Shown here one piece after another: positions 39,904 to 44,763 of a stretch of 44,763 nt of DNA. Made by a program: the position numbers and the translations under genes. Positions within the stretch are counted from its first letter, which is position 1. The number at the start of each line of letters is the position of its first letter. Source of the DNA: Terriglobales bacterium (GTDB lineage: Bacteria > Acidobacteriota > Terriglobia > Terriglobales > Acidobacteriaceae); NCBI GenBank assembly GCA_025936825.1, contig JAICSO010000031.1:1-44763 (forward strand). The letters run 5' to 3'. The notes beneath the pieces are model-generated. The model was not told the origin of the DNA. It ran no database searches and saw only the letters and a program-made list of their open reading frames with translations.

Positions 39904-40455
39904 CTACTTCTCTCCCTGAGAGGCTTGCATTTGCTGAGCTTGTATTTGCCGAACCAGCCAGCGATCGGCGCCGGGTGTCATGAGCACGATGTACTCAGCA
40001 TTGACCGGCTCGTCGTAGATGACCTTGTCGCCATCAAGCACCTGCAGATCGAACTGCGCATGATCGCGAAGCTGCATCGCATCGCCGGCCGGGGCATAGA
40101 AGATGGCTTCGAGCTTGTGGCCGCGGTCCTGATAGCGCGTATGGAGCCCGGAGCCGATCTGCGACTTTACGCGGTTGCCGAGGTCCTGCTTGGCAAGGCC
40201 GGTGAAGTATCCGTCGAGCAGTCCCGGACGATTCTCATTCAGCGCTTGCTCCATGGTCTGCCACGCAAAACCGTAATCACGAGGGACGCTCTTGCTGGTC
40301 AGGTCTTCAATCTGGCGTGGTGCGATGTTGTCTGCGTTGAACTCGACGTGCGGAACCTCGCTGTCGGCTGCTGCTCCAAGATGAAGCACCGCGAACGCGC
40401 ACACCACGAGAGCGAAAACAAGAATCAACAAGGAATATCGCACTGCGGCGCTCAT
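39904..40455 (-). CDS. Membrane-anchored hypothetical protein
   Basis: 183 aa, start ATG at 40455 overlapping the previous stop (ATGA). One N-terminal hydrophobic segment (YSLLILVFALVVCAFAVLHLG) anchors or exports it. The rest (IEDLTSKSVPRDYGFAWQTMEQALNENR, LLDGYFTGLAKQDL, YDEPVNAEYIVLMTPGADRWLVR) resembles a small alpha+beta fold such as NTF2-like, without clear catalytic residues. Not recognised by name. Confidence 0.75.
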   Translation of the reverse strand: MSAAVRYSLLILVFALVVCAFAVLHLGAAADSEVPHVEFNADNIAPRQIEDLTSKSVPRDYGFAWQTMEQALNENRPGLLDGYFTGLAKQDLGNRVKSQIGSGLHTRYQDRGHKLEAIFYAPAGDAMQLRDHAQFDLQVLDGDKVIYDEPVNAEYIVLMTPGADRWLVRQIQAQQMQASQGEK

Positions 40456-41315
40456 TGAGGCTGTCCTCCCGCCACGTCCAATTCATTGCCAGTTACGACT
40501 CCTGATGCCACCGTGATCCGAGCGCGTCCATCAATCGGCATCTCGACCTTCGCCACACCACGTTTAATCGGCACATCGACCGTGGTCTTGCCGGCGGAAT
40601 CAGATTTCGTGAAGCTCACCACGGTGCCGTCTGGGATCGAGTTGCCCGAACAATCACGAACCGGATCAGTCTCGATCAGGAATGCGTTCTTTACCCGGCT
40701 GGCTTTGATGCGAAGATTGCACGCCTCTGCCGCCACCTGTTGCACCACGCGGACCTCGTTGGCATTTCCAATCGAGGCTGCGATTCGCACCGGCCCTTCT
40801 TTCTTAGCGGAGCTGATACGCACCCAGGCGACACCGTTCTGCGAACCACGGTCCGCGGAAATCTCCTTCGCGTCCTTCGGGAGGATGCTGAATTTAACCT
40901 GCTCCGGCTTGAGAACGAAATTGTGGAAATTGTCGAATACAAACGCGACGGTGCTGATCCCATTTGCGCTGCCTACGGGCACTCGTGAGGGGTGGACCAA
41001 CAGGCTCAACTTATTTGGAGCTGCCGGAACCACGAAGAAATTCGACGACGCGCAACCATCCGAGGCACACAGCACCGCAACATAGCGTCCAGCAAGTTGC
41101 AGAGAATCTGATTCCACGGAGATGTCGCTCCCAGCTTGAACCTTCTTCTTGCTGGCGACATCGGGTCCGATCAAGTAAAACGTCGCTTCGCCCGAACCGC
41201 TCGTCGGAATGGTGATCGACGTCCCTGCGGTCACTTGTTGCGGAGGATGAATCTCCGCCGCCTGCGCCGCGACCGCCAAAACTAGAGCAACAAGGATTGC
41301 GCTCAATCTGTTCAT
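40452..41315 (-). CDS. Secreted protein with Ig-like domains, function unknown
   Basis: 287 aa, start ATG at 41315 overlapping the previous stop. Residues 1-19 are a signal peptide (LSAILVALVLAVAAQA). The mature chain reads as two or three Ig-like beta-sandwiches (SGEATFYLIGPDV, VPVGSANGISTVAFVFDNF, DCSGNSIPDGTVVSFT). Four Cys are present, two of which lie in one segment (CASDGC), suiting disulfides. No enzymatic motif. Confidence 0.75.
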   Translation of the reverse strand: MNRLSAILVALVLAVAAQAAEIHPPQQVTAGTSITIPTSGSGEATFYLIGPDVASKKKVQAGSDISVESDSLQLAGRYVAVLCASDGCASSNFFVVPAAPNKLSLLVHPSRVPVGSANGISTVAFVFDNFHNFVLKPEQVKFSILPKDAKEISADRGSQNGVAWVRISSAKKEGPVRIAASIGNANEVRVVQQVAAEACNLRIKASRVKNAFLIETDPVRDCSGNSIPDGTVVSFTKSDSAGKTTVDVPIKRGVAKVEMPIDGRARITVASGVVTGNELDVAGGQPQ

Positions 41316-42421
41316 GACTGTGAAGTTGAATCGTAGTGATTCACAACTACGCGGTACGTCTGAACGTTCTTGGCAACATCCGGCGGCAGATCCACTGCGA
41401 ACGGCAGCGGAATCTGCGGCAGAAGAGCCTGCGCCATGTAGCCGTCCGAAACCCAGATGACCTTGCCGTTACTGTCGTAGAACGCGGCAATCACGTGTGG
41501 GATGTTGACGACTGATCCGCTCTGGTTGAGCAACTGCCCGCTCAGAACTTTCTTGCCGAGCGCATCCGTCTCCAGTTTCTGCTGATTCACTTCAATCACC
41601 GGATCGGCGCTCGCCGGTACCAGCAAGGCTTTCGTGTCCATGCGCACGCTCTTTATCTTCTCCATGCGCATGTTGGGAAAGTCGATGCGATACGGCGAGA
41701 CCTGCTTCGGGAGCAGGATGTGCGAAATCTTGTCGAAGCTGCTTTCCTGCGCCAGTTCCGCGCCACTGGGATCGAGCAGGGTAGCGCCAACGTTCACATA
41801 AGCAGGAACCGAATCCTCATTCACCACTTCACCGACCAGTACCACGCTATCTGGACGCTGAATGGCGTTCATCGAGACCACACGCACCTGAGGCGAGTCC
41901 ACGTTCTGCACGCCCCAGTCGTCGCTCGCGCCACGGCTGATCACGTCCCAGCGGAGATAGTTGACAGGAATCACCTGCGGGGGAAGTTTGGGCGCCTTGC
42001 TGACCGGCCACAACACCTTCCAGGTATCGCCTGTGTGCTGCACCTTCAGGTCGCGGATGTCATCGAGCGGGCCGACTGCCGTCGAATAATGCAGCTTGGC
42101 TCGCACCGTCGCGTCCTGTTCGTTGGTCTTGAGACCCCACACGTCAAAACTTTCCATCGACGCGTAGGTCAACAAGCTTCCGTTACTGCCATCGAATTCA
42201 CGGATGAACGCATTCTTGTCGACGTCATCGCGATTCGCCAGCCGTGCATAGGCTGCGTCAAAGTTGTGCGCCTTGACTTGCGAAAGCATCAGTCGCACGG
42301 CCTGGTCCGGAGTGGTAGCTGCCTGCAGTTCGTGCGCTTCCGCACCACCCGACTGAAACCATGCGATTACGATCAGGATGACTGTTACCACACCAAGCAG
42401 GATTGGAAGTCCGCGTTTCAT
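41312..42421 (-). CDS. Membrane-anchored hypothetical protein
   Basis: 369 aa, start ATG at 42421 overlapping the previous stop as TAATG. An N-terminal hydrophobic anchor (LPILLGVVTVILIVIAWF) is followed by a helical NTF2/Vit-like region (DQAVRLMLSQVKAHNFDAAYARL) and a beta-rich C-terminal half with FxxN-like repeats (VVLVGEVVNEDSVPAYVNVGATLLD; VLSGQLLNQSGSVVNIPHVIAAFYD), which look like two copies of a FxLyD-type domain. No catalytic motif is seen. Confidence 0.75.
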   Translation of the reverse strand: MKRGLPILLGVVTVILIVIAWFQSGGAEAHELQAATTPDQAVRLMLSQVKAHNFDAAYARLANRDDVDKNAFIREFDGSNGSLLTYASMESFDVWGLKTNEQDATVRAKLHYSTAVGPLDDIRDLKVQHTGDTWKVLWPVSKAPKLPPQVIPVNYLRWDVISRGASDDWGVQNVDSPQVRVVSMNAIQRPDSVVLVGEVVNEDSVPAYVNVGATLLDPSGAELAQESSFDKISHILLPKQVSPYRIDFPNMRMEKIKSVRMDTKALLVPASADPVIEVNQQKLETDALGKKVLSGQLLNQSGSVVNIPHVIAAFYDSNGKVIWVSDGYMAQALLPQIPLPFAVDLPPDVAKNVQTYRVVVNHYDSTSQS

Positions 42422-44166
42422 TAGCGTGCCTCCCGTACTAGCGCGCCCTCTGGTGTGGGCGCCGGAAATGGAACCACCACATCCTCAGTGCGAACCCGCG
42501 CCTGGTCTGGAATCAGGAACGCGAACAGGATGGCGAGAATGCTGCTAGCCAGTGGCAGCGTTCCCCACAGCAGTCCTTCGAGCGCCGTCGGCATGGCATC
42601 CGAAGGCACGGGGCGAGCCGGCGGAATGTCCTCGCGCGACCACACGGTGATCGAGCCATTGTTGTAGCTTTCCACCTGCCTCCAGCCGGCAAAGCTGACG
42701 AGCGGCTCGTAATACGGGTCATGTACGAAGATGTACTTGAGCCCGTAATGCGCCGCGTGCCGCAGCATCATGCGCAGCGCGTCCATTCCGGCCGTGCCGA
42801 AGTACTTGGCGCTAGTCAACTGTGCGGTGCCGTAGTGCGTGAACTCCGGGAGCAGACGCGCTGAGTTGTACTCGCCGTCGACGCTATTCGCGTCGGTATA
42901 GGTAGAGACCTTCGGCAAGGAGTTTCCAAAGCCCAATGTCAAATACCGGTATCGGTCATGTCCGTCCCGGTTCAAGAAACTGTCGACAGGATCAACGTTC
43001 AAGTCCGCGTTCGCGGAGAACGGGCTGATAGCAATCCACACCATCGGGAGCACAAGAGTGATCAGGGCCGCACAGGCGAGCCCGATCGCGGCCCTGCGCT
43101 TATAGTTATCGATCAACTTGACGGCGATGTATCCGACGATTGGCAACGCCATCATCACGGCCCAGAGCGTGAATCGCTCGAACGTTAGAATCTCGAATGC
43201 GCGACGGAAAACCAATCGCGGAATTGGCGTAGTCCCACCCAGACCAAAGATGAGAGTCACCCAGAAGCCGAGCATGAGTGGCCGCAGTCGCCTGACCGCC
43301 GATCCGTACCAAAGGATGAAAGGTAGGGCGATCACCAGCATTCCGTACGGCACGAAGAAGTAGTTAGTCAGATAGGTGATGTTCAGAATCAGGTTCGAAC
43401 GGCTGGCGTGCGGAATCGGCATCTGCTCGATTGGGTGCTTGATGATAGCGATCCAATAAGGAAGCAAAACAATGCCGACACCGGCAGCCGCGATTCCGGC
43501 CATAATGGCGCCCCGGATCACCACAGCGACTGAACTGCGCTCGCCACGGTCGATTACCGCTAGCCACAGCACAGGGAGCGCAAACAGCACCGATCCGAAG
43601 ATCAAGGTCACGTGGTGCACTCCGGCCGCGGCTAAAGTGAAGATCACACCTTTGATCAGCGCCTTGCCATCCGCTGATCGAGACCAGTCATAAAAGTAGG
43701 GGAGGGCCAGCAAGTACAAAGGGGCGGACAGCGTTGTCGGCAGCTGGCCTGCAGAATAAACCAGGAATACCAATGCTCCGGCAAAAACGCTGAACAAGGA
43801 CGCGTAACTGGCCGCGCGCTCGTCTACCCAAATCCGCGCAAACTTATAAACGCTATACGGGGTCAACAGTACCGCTATAAGTTGAACCAGCAAGAACGCC
43901 CAGTGCAGCCCAAACACATAGGAGAGCAAAGCGATCCACTGATGAGCGAGCGGCGGATAGGTCGTTTGCGAAAATCCAGCAAACCACTTTGGGTTCCACG
44001 GATCAAACCAGTGGTGCGCGTAATGGGACGCAAAAAATACGTGGAAATTCGCGTCGTAGGAATTGGTCAGCGGCAGCTGCAACGCCAGCAGCGGGCCATG
44101 AATCGCCAGCGCCAGCAGAATGATGAAACGTAGCGGAATAGGTCGTGAAAAATAACTCGTTTCCAC
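42421..44166 (-). CDS. Polytopic membrane protein, PTPS-related/GT-C-like
   Basis: 581 aa from a GTG at 44166 with GGGGAGGA upstream; an earlier GTG at 44202 adds 12 residues and lacks a ribosome site. About 10-12 membrane helices, beginning PLRFIILLALAIHGPLLAL. The loop after helix 1 has TNSYDANFHVFFASHY and WNPKWFAGFSQTTYPPLAHQ, in the style of GT-C glycosyltransferases and of the 6-pyruvoyl-tetrahydropterin-synthase-related membrane proteins. A C-terminal periplasmic portion contains short beta-strands. It may transfer sugars from a lipid carrier. It is the first gene of the overlapping cassette, which suggests that the secreted proteins downstream work with it. Confidence 0.8.
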   Translation of the reverse strand: METSYFSRPIPLRFIILLALAIHGPLLALQLPLTNSYDANFHVFFASHYAHHWFDPWNPKWFAGFSQTTYPPLAHQWIALLSYVFGLHWAFLLVQLIAVLLTPYSVYKFARIWVDERAASYASLFSVFAGALVFLVYSAGQLPTTLSAPLYLLALPYFYDWSRSADGKALIKGVIFTLAAAGVHHVTLIFGSVLFALPVLWLAVIDRGERSSVAVVIRGAIMAGIAAAGVGIVLLPYWIAIIKHPIEQMPIPHASRSNLILNITYLTNYFFVPYGMLVIALPFILWYGSAVRRLRPLMLGFWVTLIFGLGGTTPIPRLVFRRAFEILTFERFTLWAVMMALPIVGYIAVKLIDNYKRRAAIGLACAALITLVLPMVWIAISPFSANADLNVDPVDSFLNRDGHDRYRYLTLGFGNSLPKVSTYTDANSVDGEYNSARLLPEFTHYGTAQLTSAKYFGTAGMDALRMMLRHAAHYGLKYIFVHDPYYEPLVSFAGWRQVESYNNGSITVWSREDIPPARPVPSDAMPTALEGLLWGTLPLASSILAILFAFLIPDQARVRTEDVVVPFPAPTPEGALVREAR

Positions 44167-44416
44167 GGTGCGGTTTTCCTCCCCACATCTGAATGTGAGC
44201 ACCCGCTTGGATTCGCGTTGCGCTTCTAAGGTTTTCTAAGGGAGGACGCCGCTTTGCATCCTGCGATTTTCCACAACTTACTGTAGGTGCAGGAATTTGC
44301 AGCCCTTAGGTGCGTCTCAGAATCCAACCGCAGCAACTTGCAATGCATCTGAGCGAGCGATGTCGGCAGGCTTATTCGGGGAGCAGTAGAAAGGCGCCGC
44401 CGCCAGCTACCGCACC
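44167..44416. other. Divergent promoter spacer
   Basis: 250 bp between the minus-strand operon and the TPR gene. It should contain both promoters. I find no strong consensus pair and no RNA element. Confidence 0.4.
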
Positions 44417-44763
44417 ATGGGCAGAAGAATCTATTCCATTGCGTTGCTGTTTGCCTTTTCAGCAGGTCCTCTGCTGAAGGCGCAGACGTTCGAGGTGAAT
44501 CAGCCGTCGCAATCCAAATCCAAAAAAGGCAAGAAAGCTCCTGCCGCAACCCAGCCGCAATCGGAGAATGCCAACGGTATCGGATGGGGCTCCGGCATCG
44601 AGACTGCTCGCGAGGCCCGCGCCGTTCAGCAGGCCCTTTCGCGCAATGATTACAAGTCGGCGATTGCTTCCGCGAGTCGCGCCGCGAATTCCGCCCCTCA
44701 GAACGCTCAGCTTTGGTTCCTGCTCGGATACGCCGCTCGCCTCGGCGGGGATTACAACCTTTC
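44417..44763 (+). CDS. TPR-repeat secreted protein, 5' part
   Basis: 115 complete codons from the ATG at 44417, running off the right edge. Residues about 1-22 are a signal peptide (YSIALLFAFSAGPLLKAQ). A Lys/Ser/Pro/Gln-rich linker follows, then the first helices of a TPR or tetratricopeptide-like array (AREARAVQQALSRNDYKSAI, then NAQLWFLLGYAARLGGDY). Probably a periplasmic scaffold; the rest lies beyond the window. Confidence 0.8.
   Translation, partial: MGRRIYSIALLFAFSAGPLLKAQTFEVNQPSQSKSKKGKKAPAATQPQSENANGIGWGSGIETAREARAVQQALSRNDYKSAIASASRAANSAPQNAQLWFLLGYAARLGGDYNL

Overview
The window looks like chromosomal DNA of an Acidobacteriota member, probably of the Terriglobia/Koribacter type. 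This is an inference: GC is moderate, the envelope is diderm (OmpA-like protein, LptF/LptG-type permease), the genes are of kinds I associate with that group (fused LptF-LptG, small Cys-containing hypotheticals, inositol-phosphate synthase, GH99-like protein), and the spacers are full of short repeats. There is no sign of phage or plasmid. Most genes are core or housekeeping.

Layout. 0-6 kb: heptamer tandem repeat, OmpA-like protein with a long coiled coil, SulP anion transporter, orphan LolD/MacB-type ATPase, and a secreted esterase-fold protein that seems to lack its catalytic serine. 6-11.5 kb: tRNA-Gly(GCC), tRNA-Cys(GCA), glgC, a large secreted GH3 glucosidase, a PilZ protein and a STAS protein. 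11.9-15.6 kb: a sulfur block with cysK and cysE on the plus strand and, convergent to them, a cysteine desulfurase behind a complete SAM-I riboswitch (promoter, aptamer, terminator). A broken GIY-YIG gene lies inside a 310-bp palindromic element between them. 15.8-21.8 kb: secreted hypothetical, succinate dehydrogenase sdhC-sdhA (no sdhB beside them), and a single-chain LptF-LptG permease. 21.8-24.2 kb: DoxX protein and ECF sigma factor, divergent, each behind the same TGTAAC-N17-CTCTAT promoter, then endonuclease III.

24.4-28.0 kb is the most accessory-looking part: small hypothetical, paired REP-like hairpins, DedA protein, a stand-alone reverse transcriptase (YADD) whose 3' end lies in a 191-bp element bounded by 22-bp inverted repeats, a zinc-ribbon protein and a small secreted protein. 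28.0-33.5 kb: inositol-3-phosphate synthase, secreted M48 protease, and a same-strand group of LPXTG-type protein, sortase, ECF sigma factor and zinc-finger anti-sigma factor. 34.0-37.2 kb: a glycosyltransferase and an amylo-1,6-glucosidase-like enzyme that overlap, which together with glgC point to alpha-glucan metabolism. 37.7-44.2 kb: a minus-strand operon of six genes, four linked by stop/start overlaps, encoding a polytopic membrane protein, three secreted or anchored proteins of unknown function, a GH99-like protein and a nucleotidyltransferase-fold protein. A TPR-protein gene runs off the right edge.

Two repeat families recur in the spacers. One is made of 7-bp units of differing sequence but constant period. 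The other is a set of palindromic elements ending in variants of GTCATCCCGAG, one of which carries the GIY-YIG remnant. These families, the reverse transcriptase with its inverted repeat, the twin ECF promoters, the sortase-substrate-sigma group and the riboswitch-desulfurase pairing are the observations most worth following up.
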